This document shows, in pieces, positions 42,247-51,342 of a stretch of 64,000 nt of DNA. Numbering within the stretch: position 1 is the stretch's first letter; every line of letters starts with the position of its first letter. This stretch comes from Aliidiomarina minuta (lineage in GTDB: Bacteria > Pseudomonadota > Gammaproteobacteria > Enterobacterales > Alteromonadaceae), in the NCBI RefSeq assembly GCF_003987145.1, contig NZ_PIPL01000001.1:186001-250000 (forward strand), given 5' to 3'. The notes below the pieces were generated by a model, which worked only from the letters and a program-made list of their open reading frames with translations, was not told the origin of the DNA and did no database searches. The translations under genes were made by a program, and so were the position numbers.

Positions 42247-44217
42247 TTATTGTTGTAGTTCATTACGATCACGAAAATAATCCAGCGCTTCCGGATTGGC
42301 CAGAGCATCGGTATTTTTGACGGTTTCGCCGTGAATAACCTGACGCACGGCTATTTCAGTGATTTTTCCACTTACCGTGCGTGGTATATCCTCTACTTGC
42401 AGAATAACGGCCGGGACATGACGAGGTGTGGCGTTAGCACGAATAGTTTGTTTGATGGTTTTAGTTAAATCCGCGTCCAGAGTAACCCCTTCGCGCAAAC
42501 GCACGAAGAGAACAACCCGTTCGTCATCCTGCCATTGCTGGCCAACAGCTATGCTTTCCAGCACAGCTTCTACTTTTTCTACCTGGCGATAGATTTCAGC
42601 AGTACCAATGCGTACACCGCCTGGATTGAGCACAGCATCGGAACGGCCATAAATAATAACGCCGTCCTGAGCGGTGATTTCTGCGTAATCTCCATGCGCC
42701 CAGACGTTATCAAAGCGGGAAAAGTAGGCTTTGTGGTAACGACTGCCATCGCTGTCATTCCAGAAACCGATAGGCATGCACGGGAAGGGCGCTTCACAAA
42801 CCAGTTCGCCTTTTTCTTCTCGTATCGCTTCGCCTTCATCATTGTAAATATTCACTTTAAGACCCAGTCCACGACACTGAAGTTGCCCGCGGTATACCGC
42901 AAGTATCGGATTGCCCAAAGCAAAGCAGGAAACAATATCAGTGCCACCGGATATAGATGATAAACAAACATCTTCTTTAATATCGCGGTAAACATAATCA
43001 AAGCTTTCCGGCGGCAACACCGAGCCGGTGGTCAGAATGCTTTTTAAACTATGCAGCTGATGAGACTGTCGTGGTTTGACGTCAGCTTTCTCCAACGCGG
43101 ATAAGTATTTCGCACTAGTACCAAATATAGTAATTTTTTCTTCGTCAATCAGATCGATAAGTGCTTCTGGTTTGGGGGCAAAGGGAGAACCATCAAATAA
43201 AGTTAACTGAGCGCCCAACGCCAGGCCAGAGACTAACCAGTTCCACATCATCCAACCACAGGTGGTGAAGTAAAAAAGGTTGTCTTCACGCTTTAAGTCG
43301 GTATGCAGACCGTGTTCTTTCAGATGCTGTAATAAAGTACCGCCGATGCCGTGGACAATACACTTAGGCACGCCAGTAGTACCCGAGCTGAACATAATAT
43401 AAAGCGGGTCGTTAAAGCGTCGCTGGACAAATTCAATTTCAGTAGCCTTGGAGTCGATAAAGTCATTCCAACTACTGCTTTTTTCAATGCTATGCGGTTG
43501 GCCGGTAAAGTCGGCAACTACCAGAGCCTGTAAAGAGGGCAATTGTTTCTGAATAGCATTGATTTTGTCGCTTAAGTCCAGAGTTTTGCCGTTGTAAAAG
43601 TAACCCTCTACAGTGATCAGTACCTTAGGTTCTATCTGGCCAAAGCGGTCGACAACGCCCTGTACGCCAAAATCGGGAGAGCAGGACGACCACACAGCTC
43701 CCAGGCTCGTGGTGGCCAGCATGGCGACTATGGTTTCAATGCAATTCGGTAATAGTCCAGCGACCCGGTCACCGGCAGTGACGCCTTGTTGTTGCAAAGC
43801 GCTAGCCATTTGCGCGGTGCGTAAATAAAGCTCTGCATAAGTTATCTGCTGACGCTCACCCAGTTCACCTCTGAATACCAATGCAGTCTTCTGATCCCGG
43901 TAACGGAGCAGGTTTTGCGCAAAATTAAGGCGTGCTTCCGGGAACCATTCTGCGCCGGGCATCTTGCCAGGGTCTTTTAAAACCTGGCTGCCGCGTTGAC
44001 TGGCAATGACATTAAATTCGTCCCAGATCGCGCTCCAGAAGGCCGGGCTTTCTTCTACTGACCAGTTATAAAGTGCTGCGTAGCTATCAAAACGCAGGCC
44101 CTGTTGTTCGAGAGCCAGCATGAATTTATGCATACGGCTCTGCTCGATACGTTCCCGGCTGGGTTGCCACATAGGGGCCAGGGGAGTGGTAGTAGCTTGT
44201 TGCGACATATCATTCAA
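42247..44217 (-). CDS. aacS: Acetoacetyl-CoA synthetase
   Basis: ATP-dependent activation of acetoacetate to acetoacetyl-CoA (AMP-forming acyl-CoA synthetase superfamily). Its 656 residues have the AMP-binding motif IMFSSGTTGVPKCIVHG, the family-like FYFTTCGWMMWNWL, GGTDIVSCF, and the C-terminal WAHGDYAEI and GGVRIGTAEIYR with the catalytic lysine in VSGKITEIAV. The length and N-terminal MWQPS match AacS rather than acetyl-CoA synthetase. The start at 44217 (or ATG 44208) is nine bases after the HMG-CoA lyase stop, so it belongs to the leucine operon and uses its acetoacetate. Confidence 0.93.
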   Translation of the reverse strand: MNDMSQQATTTPLAPMWQPSRERIEQSRMHKFMLALEQQGLRFDSYAALYNWSVEESPAFWSAIWDEFNVIASQRGSQVLKDPGKMPGAEWFPEARLNFAQNLLRYRDQKTALVFRGELGERQQITYAELYLRTAQMASALQQQGVTAGDRVAGLLPNCIETIVAMLATTSLGAVWSSCSPDFGVQGVVDRFGQIEPKVLITVEGYFYNGKTLDLSDKINAIQKQLPSLQALVVADFTGQPHSIEKSSSWNDFIDSKATEIEFVQRRFNDPLYIMFSSGTTGVPKCIVHGIGGTLLQHLKEHGLHTDLKREDNLFYFTTCGWMMWNWLVSGLALGAQLTLFDGSPFAPKPEALIDLIDEEKITIFGTSAKYLSALEKADVKPRQSHQLHSLKSILTTGSVLPPESFDYVYRDIKEDVCLSSISGGTDIVSCFALGNPILAVYRGQLQCRGLGLKVNIYNDEGEAIREEKGELVCEAPFPCMPIGFWNDSDGSRYHKAYFSRFDNVWAHGDYAEITAQDGVIIYGRSDAVLNPGGVRIGTAEIYRQVEKVEAVLESIAVGQQWQDDERVVLFVRLREGVTLDADLTKTIKQTIRANATPRHVPAVILQVEDIPRTVSGKITEIAVRQVIHGETVKNTDALANPEALDYFRDRNELQQ

Positions 44218-44226
44218 ACCTGTTTG

Positions 44227-45123
44227 TTATTTTGCGTGTAATGCGACGTTAACCTGAGAGCGAGGCTGGAAACCCAAGGCGGTACAAATGTCGCGGCCTG
44301 CAGCAGCAACTTTGTCCAGATCTATGCCAGTGCTTATGCCCATGCCATGTAACATGTACAACAGATCCTCAGTGGCCAGGTTTCCACTCGCTCCTTTGGC
44401 ATAAGGGCAACCGCCTAAGCCGGCTACAGCACTGTCTACTGTGGCGACGCCAAGTGGCAGGCAACTGGCAATATTAGCGAGTGCCTGACCGTAGGTATTA
44501 TGAAAGTGCAGAGCCAGTGCCGGCATAGGCACCTCATCAGCGACTGCACTTAACATACGTTGCGCCTGTAGTGGTGTGCCCACACCTATGGTATCGCCCA
44601 GTGACACTTCATAGCAGCCCATGTCGTGCAATGCTTTGGCAACCCGAACCACCTCACTGATTGGGACTTCCCCTTGGTACGGGCAACCGAGGACACAGGA
44701 AACATAACCGCGAACACGAACACCTTTTGCCTGGGCGGCTTCCATCACCGGGGCAAAACGTTCCAGCGATTCGCTGATAGAGCAATTGATGTTCTTCTGA
44801 CTAAAGGCCTCAGAGGCAGCTCCGAAAATAGCCACTTCGTCAGCGGAGGCCGCTATTGCTGCCTCGAAGCCTTTTAAGTTCGGGGTAAGAGCAGCATAAG
44901 TGACACCTTGTTTGCGTCTAATGGTGTGCATGACATCGCTGCTGTCTGCCATTTGTGGCACCCATTTAGGACTTACAAAACTGCCCGCTTCAATATAAGG
45001 CATACCGCTGTCAGTGAGCTGGTTAATCAGTTTTACCTTATTTTCCAGCGACACCTTTTGTTCGTTCTGCAGACCGTCCCGGGGACCCACTTCTACAATA
45101 CGTACCTGCTCAGGTAAGCTCAT
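44227..45123 (-). CDS. liuE: Hydroxymethylglutaryl-CoA lyase
   Basis: Final cleavage of leucine degradation: HMG-CoA to acetyl-CoA and acetoacetate. Its 298 residues have the TIM-barrel start VEVGPRDGLQNEQ, AGSFVSPKWVPQMADS, SLGDTIGVGTP, FHNTYGQALANI and the signature GLGGCPYAKGASGN with the catalytic cysteine. AAGGAT precedes the ATG. It lies nine bases after liuD and nine before aacS, so the pathway order is kept on the DNA. Confidence 0.96.
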   Translation of the reverse strand: MSLPEQVRIVEVGPRDGLQNEQKVSLENKVKLINQLTDSGMPYIEAGSFVSPKWVPQMADSSDVMHTIRRKQGVTYAALTPNLKGFEAAIAASADEVAIFGAASEAFSQKNINCSISESLERFAPVMEAAQAKGVRVRGYVSCVLGCPYQGEVPISEVVRVAKALHDMGCYEVSLGDTIGVGTPLQAQRMLSAVADEVPMPALALHFHNTYGQALANIASCLPLGVATVDSAVAGLGGCPYAKGASGNLATEDLLYMLHGMGISTGIDLDKVAAAGRDICTALGFQPRSQVNVALHAK

Positions 45124-45132
45124 AATGTATCC

Positions 45133-47115
45133 TTAACTTTCTTCGTTAGGGGCCAGGGCGATAAGCTCCGCGCCGTCACTGACCAGTTCGCCAGCCTGAA
45201 AGAATATTTGTTCAACCGTTCCGCTCACAGTCGCTTTGATAGTGTATTCCATTTTCATAGCTTCCATGACAACCAGGGGCTGGTCTTTTTCTACACTATC
45301 TCCTGTTTTGACATTAACACTGACGATAGTGCCATTCATAGGCGCGGTCAGGGTACCTTCATCTTCAGCCAGGCCAAAAGCGGCACTGGTATCTACCGCC
45401 TGATAGTCAACCCGGCCCTGCTGGCTGAAAAGTACAAACTTATCAGTACCCAGAGCAACAGTTAAGCTGAAGCTGTGATTATCAAAGGTGACATTCAGCT
45501 TATCCTGTTGCAGCTCAGCTTTAAGCTCAACCCGGCTGTCGTCATGCAGAACTACAAATTCATTGCCCTGTTGCTGAATATAAAGGTTTAGCAACTGATC
45601 GTTAAAAACTAGTTCCAGGTACTGCCCGGCGGGTTGATTCAAGCGCCAGTTACTGGCGCTGTTCCACGGATTATTGGCATCAGCTAGCGGTACACTTTGT
45701 TGCAAAGTGATGGCACAGGCCATGCAGGCATGTGCCAGCTCGGCATCCATTGCATTGTTAGGCTTAAGCAGTTGCTCCCCGTGTTGTTCAATAAACTGGG
45801 TGCTCAGATCGGCTCGCACAAAGTGGGGATGGGTAGCGAGGCGATGTAAGTAATCAGTATTGGTGGTTGGGCCAACTAATTGGTATTCACGTAAAGCACG
45901 CTGCAAGCGGAGCAGGGCGCGGTCACGGTCTTCGTCCCAGACAATCAGTTTAGCGATCATGGGATCGTAATAAGGACTCACATCATCGCCTTCGCGGATC
46001 CCTGTATCAATGCGAATATGACGGTCCTGCGTTGGTGTACGTAAAAATTCGATATGACCTGTACTGGGTAAGAAGTCCTGTTGCGGATCTTCAGCGTAAA
46101 TACGCGCTTCAAAAGCATGCCCATGAAGTTGTACCTGACTCTGGCTGAGCGGTAGCACGCCACCACTGGCAACCACCAGTTGCCATTCCACCAAATCCTG
46201 TCCGGTGATCATTTCAGTGACCGGATGTTCAACTTGCAAGCGGGTATTCATTTCCATGAAGTAGAAATCGTTGTTCGCGTCGAGCAGGAATTCAACAGTG
46301 CCTGCGCCTTCATAGTCAATAGCCTGGGCCGCGCGCACAGCAGCATCGCCCATGGCATGACGGGTATTTTCACCCAAGGCCGGAGCTGGCGCTTCTTCCA
46401 GGACCTTCTGATGACGACGTTGCACGGAACAGTCGCGTTCAGCTAAATACACAGCATTGCCATGCTGGTCACAAAACACCTGAATTTCTACGTGACGAGG
46501 CTTAATGATAAATTTCTCAATAAGCATCTTATCATTGCCAAAGGAGGCCTGTGACTCACGTTTAGCCGAGGCCAGGGCCGCATCAAAATCTTCAGGCTTG
46601 TGCACTTCACGCATGCCCTTACCACCGCCGCCATAGGCTGCTTTAAGCAGCACCGGATAACCAATGCGTTCGGCTTCAGTACGTAGTTTTTCAATGTCCT
46701 GATCGCTGCCATGGTAGCCGGGAACCAGGGGCACACCGGCTTCATCCATAATAGATTTTGCTGCGCTTTTTGAACCCATAGCTGCAATTGAGCTGGCTGG
46801 TGGACCTATAAAGACTACACCTTGCTGTTCACAGGCATCGGCAAAACCTTCATTCTCGGAGAGAAAACCATAACCGGGATGTATAGCCTGGGCGCCGCTT
46901 TGTTTGGCGACCTTAAGGATGTTTTCAGCAATCAGATAAGACTCACTGCTGGGTGATGGTCCTATATAGAAAGCTTCGTCTGCCATGGCTACATGACGGG
47001 CGTTGCGGTCGGCATCTGAATAGACTGCGACACATTGCACACCCATACGCTGCGCGGTGCTGATAATACGGCAAGCTATTTCACCGCGGTTTGCTATTAA
47101 AATCTTATTAAACAT
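45133..47115 (-). CDS. liuD: Methylcrotonyl-CoA carboxylase biotin-containing subunit
   Basis: Alpha subunit of methylcrotonyl-CoA carboxylase: ATP-dependent carboxylation of biotin, used by LiuB. Its 660 residues have a biotin carboxylase domain (about 1-445; NRGEIACRI, the ATP-grasp GGGGKGMR, EMNTRLQVEH), a middle domain, and a C-terminal biotin carrier domain (about 580-655) with the biotin lysine in VVMEAMKMEYTIK. It is complete. It is 15 bases after liuC and followed by liuE. Confidence 0.95.
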   Translation of the reverse strand: MFNKILIANRGEIACRIISTAQRMGVQCVAVYSDADRNARHVAMADEAFYIGPSPSSESYLIAENILKVAKQSGAQAIHPGYGFLSENEGFADACEQQGVVFIGPPASSIAAMGSKSAAKSIMDEAGVPLVPGYHGSDQDIEKLRTEAERIGYPVLLKAAYGGGGKGMREVHKPEDFDAALASAKRESQASFGNDKMLIEKFIIKPRHVEIQVFCDQHGNAVYLAERDCSVQRRHQKVLEEAPAPALGENTRHAMGDAAVRAAQAIDYEGAGTVEFLLDANNDFYFMEMNTRLQVEHPVTEMITGQDLVEWQLVVASGGVLPLSQSQVQLHGHAFEARIYAEDPQQDFLPSTGHIEFLRTPTQDRHIRIDTGIREGDDVSPYYDPMIAKLIVWDEDRDRALLRLQRALREYQLVGPTTNTDYLHRLATHPHFVRADLSTQFIEQHGEQLLKPNNAMDAELAHACMACAITLQQSVPLADANNPWNSASNWRLNQPAGQYLELVFNDQLLNLYIQQQGNEFVVLHDDSRVELKAELQQDKLNVTFDNHSFSLTVALGTDKFVLFSQQGRVDYQAVDTSAAFGLAEDEGTLTAPMNGTIVSVNVKTGDSVEKDQPLVVMEAMKMEYTIKATVSGTVEQIFFQAGELVSDGAELIALAPNEES

Positions 47116-47130
47116 ATCAACTACCGTTGG

Positions 47131-47913
47131 TTAGTGGTTTAGCCAGGCTGGTTTACGTTTTTCCAGAAAAGCAGATAAACCTTCCTGGCCTTCAGCGGAA
47201 ACTCGGATATCAGCTATACGCTGCACCGTCTGCTCAATAATATCGTCATCGATAGGGCGATCAGCAACGTCCAGAATTAGTCGCTTGGCAGCAGCACAGG
47301 CTGCGGGTCCGTTGCCAGTAATGGCTTTTAAAAAAGTTTGCACGGCTTCGTCCAGAGGTTTTTCGGTGACCTCGGTAACCAGTCCATGAAGGCAAGCCTG
47401 TTCAGCAGAGAAACGCTCAGCGGTGAGCAAATACCGGCGGGCAGCTCTGCTTCCCATATTGCGCACTACATAAGGGCTGATTACCGCCGGAATTAAGCCG
47501 ATTTTCACTTCACTCAGGCAAAAACTGCTGTCCGGGTTTGCCAGCACTATGTCGCAACAGGCCGCCAGGCCTACAGCACCGCCAAAAGCGGCGCCTTGAA
47601 CCAGGGCGATAGTAGGCACACGGAGGTTATCAAGCCGGGCCATGAGTTGTCCCAGTTCGCCAGCGTCCTCTACATTCTGCTGACGATTGCTGGCGGCCAT
47701 GGAGCGCATCCAGTTCAGATCAGCACCGGCGGAGAAGTTCTTGCCTTCTGAACGCAGTACCATGACATGTACGTCAGGGTCGTCGTTAATTTGCTGCAGA
47801 GCAGTTAGTAACTCAGCGATCATAACGTCATCAAAAGCGTTGTGTACTTCTGGCTTATTTAATGTAAGCCAGGCCACGTGCTGATCGTCGATACTTAGTT
47901 TTACTTTTTCCAT
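47131..47913 (-). CDS. liuC: Methylglutaconyl-CoA hydratase
   Basis: Enoyl-CoA hydratase-family enzyme hydrating 3-methylglutaconyl-CoA to HMG-CoA. Its 260 residues carry LNKPEVHNAFDDVMIAEL, the first oxyanion loop GKNFSAGADLNWM, QGAAFGGAVGLAACCDIV and FCLSEVKIGLIPAVISPYV, with a catalytic Glu in SEVKIGL and the DLNW pattern typical of AUH/LiuC. AAGGAG precedes the ATG at 47913; an in-frame start at 47982 overlaps liuB and is rejected. It might also act on methacrylyl-CoA, whose hydratase is missing from the valine operon; this is inference. Confidence 0.92.
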   Translation of the reverse strand: MEKVKLSIDDQHVAWLTLNKPEVHNAFDDVMIAELLTALQQINDDPDVHVMVLRSEGKNFSAGADLNWMRSMAASNRQQNVEDAGELGQLMARLDNLRVPTIALVQGAAFGGAVGLAACCDIVLANPDSSFCLSEVKIGLIPAVISPYVVRNMGSRAARRYLLTAERFSAEQACLHGLVTEVTEKPLDEAVQTFLKAITGNGPAACAAAKRLILDVADRPIDDDIIEQTVQRIADIRVSAEGQEGLSAFLEKRKPAWLNH

Positions 47914-47923
47914 AATCAACTCC

Positions 47924-49531
47924 TTACATGCGGAACACGCCAAAGCGTGTTTTCTCAATCGGGGCATTGAGTGAAGCTGCAATGCTAAGACCCAGAACCG
48001 TGCGCGTTTGCGCCGGATCTATAATGCCGTCATCCCACAGGCGACCGGATGCATAATAAGGGTGTCCCTGTGCATCATATTGCTCAACGATAGGTTTTTT
48101 AAAGTCAGCTTCTTGCTGTTCGCTCCAGCTTTTGCCTTTACGCTCCATGCCATCGCGGGTCACGGTTGCCATAACACCTGCAGCCTGTTCGCCGCCCATG
48201 ACGGAAATTCGTGCGTTGGGCCACATGAACATAAGCGTTGGGTCGTAGGCGCGTCCGCACATGCCGTAGTTGCCAGCGCCGTAGCTGCCGCCAATTAACA
48301 CAGTAAACTTAGGCACTTTAGCGCAGCTTACCGCCATTACCATTTTGGCTCCGTGCTTAGCGATACCTTCGGCTTCATATTTTTTACCGACCATAAAGCC
48401 GGTGATATTCTGTAAAAAGACCAGTGGAATTTTGCGCTGTGCGCAGAGCTCAATAAAGTGAGCGCCTTTTTGCGCTGACTCAGAAAACAGAATACCGTTG
48501 TTGGCAACAATACCCACCGGATAACCATGAATGCGGGCAAAGCCGGTAACTAAAGTGTTGCCGTAATTCTGTTTGAATTCATCAAAGTCGGAATCGTCGA
48601 CTACACGTGCAATGACTTCGCGAACATCATAAGGCTTGCGCAGGTCAGTACCCACAATGCCGTAAATTTCTTCCTCAGCGTAACGGGGGGCTTTAACCGG
48701 TTCCATTTGCGGCTGTTCCGGCAACTTGTGGTTCAGGCGCGAAACTGAACGGCGGGCCAGTTCCAGCGCATGTTCATCACTGACCGCAAAATGGTCAGCA
48801 ACGCCGGAAATGCGGGTGTGCACGTCGGCACCACCGAGCTCTTCAGCACTGACTTCTTCACCGGTTGCTGCTTTTACCAGCGGAGGACCGGCCAGGAAAA
48901 TCGTGCCTTGTTCTTTGACAATTACGCTTTCGTCCGCCATGGCAGGCACATAAGCGCCACCAGCAGTACATAAACCCATCACCACAGCAATTTGCGGAAT
49001 GCCTTTAGCTGACATATTGGCCTGATTAAAGAAAATACGGCCAAAATGGTCGCGGTCCGGGAATACTTCATCCTGGCGGGGCAAGTTGGCTCCGCCGGAA
49101 TCGACTAAATAAATACAGGGCAGGTGGCAGCGCTCGGCAATTTCCTGAGCCCGTAAATGCTTTTTGACAGTCAGCGGGTAATAAGTACCGCCTTTTACTG
49201 TGGCATCGTTGGCCACTATCATGCATTGTACGCCTTCCACCTGGCCAATACCGGCTACTACACCAGCGCAGGGAACATAATCTTCATATACAGCCCAGGC
49301 TGCAAACTGGCCGATTTCAAGAAACGGCGAGCCTGGATCCAGCAATCGCTCGATACGGTCCCGCACCAGTAATTTACCGCGTGACTGGTGGCGTTCCTGC
49401 AAGGCTTCACCACCACCGAGCTTAATCTGCTCTACTTTGTCATTCAGATCCGCAACCAGGGCTTCCATGGAGGCCTGATTATTCTGGAAAGTCTCGTCGC
49501 GTACATTTATTTTACTTGATAGCACTGCCAC
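47924..49531 (-). CDS. liuB: Methylcrotonyl-CoA carboxylase carboxyltransferase subunit
   Basis: Beta subunit of methylcrotonyl-CoA carboxylase; transfers carboxyl from biotin to 3-methylcrotonyl-CoA. Its 535 residues match the family: GGGEALQERHQSRGKLLVRDRIERLLDPGSPFLEIG, VDSGGANLPRQDEVFPDRDHFGRIFFNQANMS, FLAGPPLVKAATGEEVSAEELGGAD, FLQNITGFMVG and YGAGNYGMCGRAYDP. It starts with GTG, decided by AAGGAG six bases upstream. Ten bases separate it from liuA and liuC on either side. Confidence 0.96.
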   Translation of the reverse strand: MAVLSSKINVRDETFQNNQASMEALVADLNDKVEQIKLGGGEALQERHQSRGKLLVRDRIERLLDPGSPFLEIGQFAAWAVYEDYVPCAGVVAGIGQVEGVQCMIVANDATVKGGTYYPLTVKKHLRAQEIAERCHLPCIYLVDSGGANLPRQDEVFPDRDHFGRIFFNQANMSAKGIPQIAVVMGLCTAGGAYVPAMADESVIVKEQGTIFLAGPPLVKAATGEEVSAEELGGADVHTRISGVADHFAVSDEHALELARRSVSRLNHKLPEQPQMEPVKAPRYAEEEIYGIVGTDLRKPYDVREVIARVVDDSDFDEFKQNYGNTLVTGFARIHGYPVGIVANNGILFSESAQKGAHFIELCAQRKIPLVFLQNITGFMVGKKYEAEGIAKHGAKMVMAVSCAKVPKFTVLIGGSYGAGNYGMCGRAYDPTLMFMWPNARISVMGGEQAAGVMATVTRDGMERKGKSWSEQQEADFKKPIVEQYDAQGHPYYASGRLWDDGIIDPAQTRTVLGLSIAASLNAPIEKTRFGVFRM

Positions 49532-49541
49532 GGCTGGCTCC

Positions 49542-50711
49542 TTATTTAGATTCGGTGAAGAGTTCGCGGCCGATTAACATACGGCGGATTTCTGAAGTGC
49601 CGGCGCCTATTTCATAGAGTTTGGCATCGCGCAACAGACGTCCAGTAGGGTATTCATTAATGTAGCCATTACCACCCAGCAATTGAATGGCATCCAGTGC
49701 CATCTGTGTAGCCAACTCAGCAGCATACAGAATAACGCCCGCCGCATCTTTACGGGTGGTTTCACCACGGTCACAGGCTTTGGCTACTGTATAAACGTAA
49801 GCGCGTGCAGCGTTCATGCGGGTATACATATCTGCAACTTTGCCCTGTACCAGCTGAAACTCACCAATAGATTTGCCAAACTGGCTGCGTTCGTGAATAT
49901 AAGGCACTACCACATCAAGACAGGCCTGCATAATACCTAAAGGGCCAGCTGCCAGAACAACCCGTTCATAATCCAGACCGCTCATCAACACTTCAACACC
50001 GCGGTTCAGTTCGCCAAGAATGTTTTCGGCGGGAACCCGTACATCTTCAAATACCAGTTCACAGGTATTGGAACCGCGCATGCCTAATTTATCCAGTTTT
50101 TGTGCCTGACTAAACCCTGGGGTGTCGCGTTCTACAATAAAAGCGGAGATACCGCGAGAGTTCGCATCCGGGTCTGTTTTCGCATAAATCACATAAACAC
50201 TGGCTTCAGGACCATTAGTGATCCACATTTTGTTACCGTTGAGAATGTAATCATCACCGTCTTTTTTCGCTCGTAGCTTCATGCTAACGACGTCAGAACC
50301 CGCATTAGGTTCACTCATAGCCAGGGCACCAACATGCTCTCCGGTTACCAGCTTAGGCAGGTATTTTTCTTTTTGCGCCTGAGTACCATTACGTCGAATC
50401 TGATTAACACAAAGATTTGAATGCGCACCGTAACTTAACCCTACTGAAGCGGAGGCGCGGCTGATTTCTTCAACCGCCAGAACGTGTTCCAGGTAACCCA
50501 TACCTGAGCCACCGAACTCTTCTTCAACAGTGATGCCGAGTAGCCCCATATCACCTAATTTTGGCCATAACTCTGACGGAAACAGGTTATCTTCGTCAAT
50601 TTGAGCGGCACGCGGAGCAATTTCTTCGCGTGCGAATGCATTGACATGATCGCGTAGCATGTCAGCGGTCTCACCCAGATCAAAGTTAAGCGTTGTAAAT
50701 TGGCTAATCAT
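49542..50711 (-). CDS. liuA: Isovaleryl-CoA dehydrogenase
   Basis: FAD enzyme oxidising isovaleryl-CoA to 3-methylcrotonyl-CoA, passing electrons to ETF. Its 389 residues show ALAMSEPNAGSDVVSMKL, YILNGNKMWITNGP, and the catalytic Glu249 in MSGLDYERVVLAAGPLGIMQ. This position and sequence identify isovaleryl-CoA dehydrogenase and not other acyl-CoA dehydrogenases, which put the base near the C-terminus. AGGAA precedes the ATG. It is the first enzyme gene after liuR. Confidence 0.96.
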   Translation of the reverse strand: MISQFTTLNFDLGETADMLRDHVNAFAREEIAPRAAQIDEDNLFPSELWPKLGDMGLLGITVEEEFGGSGMGYLEHVLAVEEISRASASVGLSYGAHSNLCVNQIRRNGTQAQKEKYLPKLVTGEHVGALAMSEPNAGSDVVSMKLRAKKDGDDYILNGNKMWITNGPEASVYVIYAKTDPDANSRGISAFIVERDTPGFSQAQKLDKLGMRGSNTCELVFEDVRVPAENILGELNRGVEVLMSGLDYERVVLAAGPLGIMQACLDVVVPYIHERSQFGKSIGEFQLVQGKVADMYTRMNAARAYVYTVAKACDRGETTRKDAAGVILYAAELATQMALDAIQLLGGNGYINEYPTGRLLRDAKLYEIGAGTSEIRRMLIGRELFTESK

Positions 50712-50758
50712 GATTATTCCTCATACTGCTGAAGTAAGCTCATAACCTATGGTGAATA

Positions 50759-51199
50759 TTAAATCACCGGGTCAGAGTCAGTTTTATTTTGGTGTTCAAG
50801 AAGTTCTGCCTGGCAGCGTTGTTCGACGCTTACCAGTTCGTGCAGCAGCACCTTAATATCTTCCATTTGTTGCTGCAGCGTTGTTTTCTTTTCTTCAATC
50901 AGGCCGAGCATAGTTTTTAGCTGGTTTTCACTGCTCTGATCGCGGTCATAAAGTTCAAACAGACGACGTGTTTCAGCGAGCGTAAAACCCAGTCGTTTGC
51001 CTCTTAAAATAAGCTTAAGGCGGACTTTGTCCTTGCCATTATATATTCGGTTTTGCCCTTGACGCTGAGGAGCGAGCAAACCCTGATCCTCGTAGAAGCG
51101 GATGCTGCGGGTAGTGATATCGAACTCTCGGGCTAATTCACCTATAGTGAAGGTGACCGCTTTAGGAGTTGCTAATGGAGTTGTGGTTTGATTATTCAT
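50759..51199 (-). CDS. liuR: MerR-family regulator LiuR
   Basis: 146 residues. The N-terminal MerR helix-turn-helix is FTIGELAREFDITTRSIRFYEDQGLLAPQRQGQNRIY (about 17-53); a coiled-coil dimerisation region (LKTMLGLIEEKKTTLQQQMEDIKVLL) follows. It has no obvious metal-binding cysteine pair, fitting LiuR, the branched-chain/acyl-CoA-sensing repressor of the liu operon in related bacteria. It is the first gene of the operon it should regulate, and a palindrome suited to it lies 57 bases upstream. Confidence 0.9.
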   Translation of the reverse strand: MNNQTTTPLATPKAVTFTIGELAREFDITTRSIRFYEDQGLLAPQRQGQNRIYNGKDKVRLKLILRGKRLGFTLAETRRLFELYDRDQSSENQLKTMLGLIEEKKTTLQQQMEDIKVLLHELVSVEQRCQAELLEHQNKTDSDPVI

Positions 51200-51255
51200 A
51201 ATGAAGTCTGTTTCGCTTGCATTAGAGCCTCTTTGAAGGCTAAGCTTAGAGGAAG

Positions 51256-51271
51256 TTAACGTTAACGTAAA
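51256..51271. promoter_or_regulatory. Candidate LiuR operator
   Basis: TTAACGTTAACGTAAA is a 16-bp palindrome with one mismatched pair around the perfect core ACGTTAACGT. It lies between liuR and the divergent thiolase gene. ACGT-bearing palindromes of this type are predicted LiuR sites in gammaproteobacteria (recalled, not checked). I could not place a clear -35/-10 pair around it. Confidence 0.6.
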
Positions 51272-51342
51272 GTGCTGTTCTTTAAAACAGAGCTATCCAG
51301 CCTTGTTTAGTCTTCAGAATAGCATTGATTCAGGAGGTTTTT

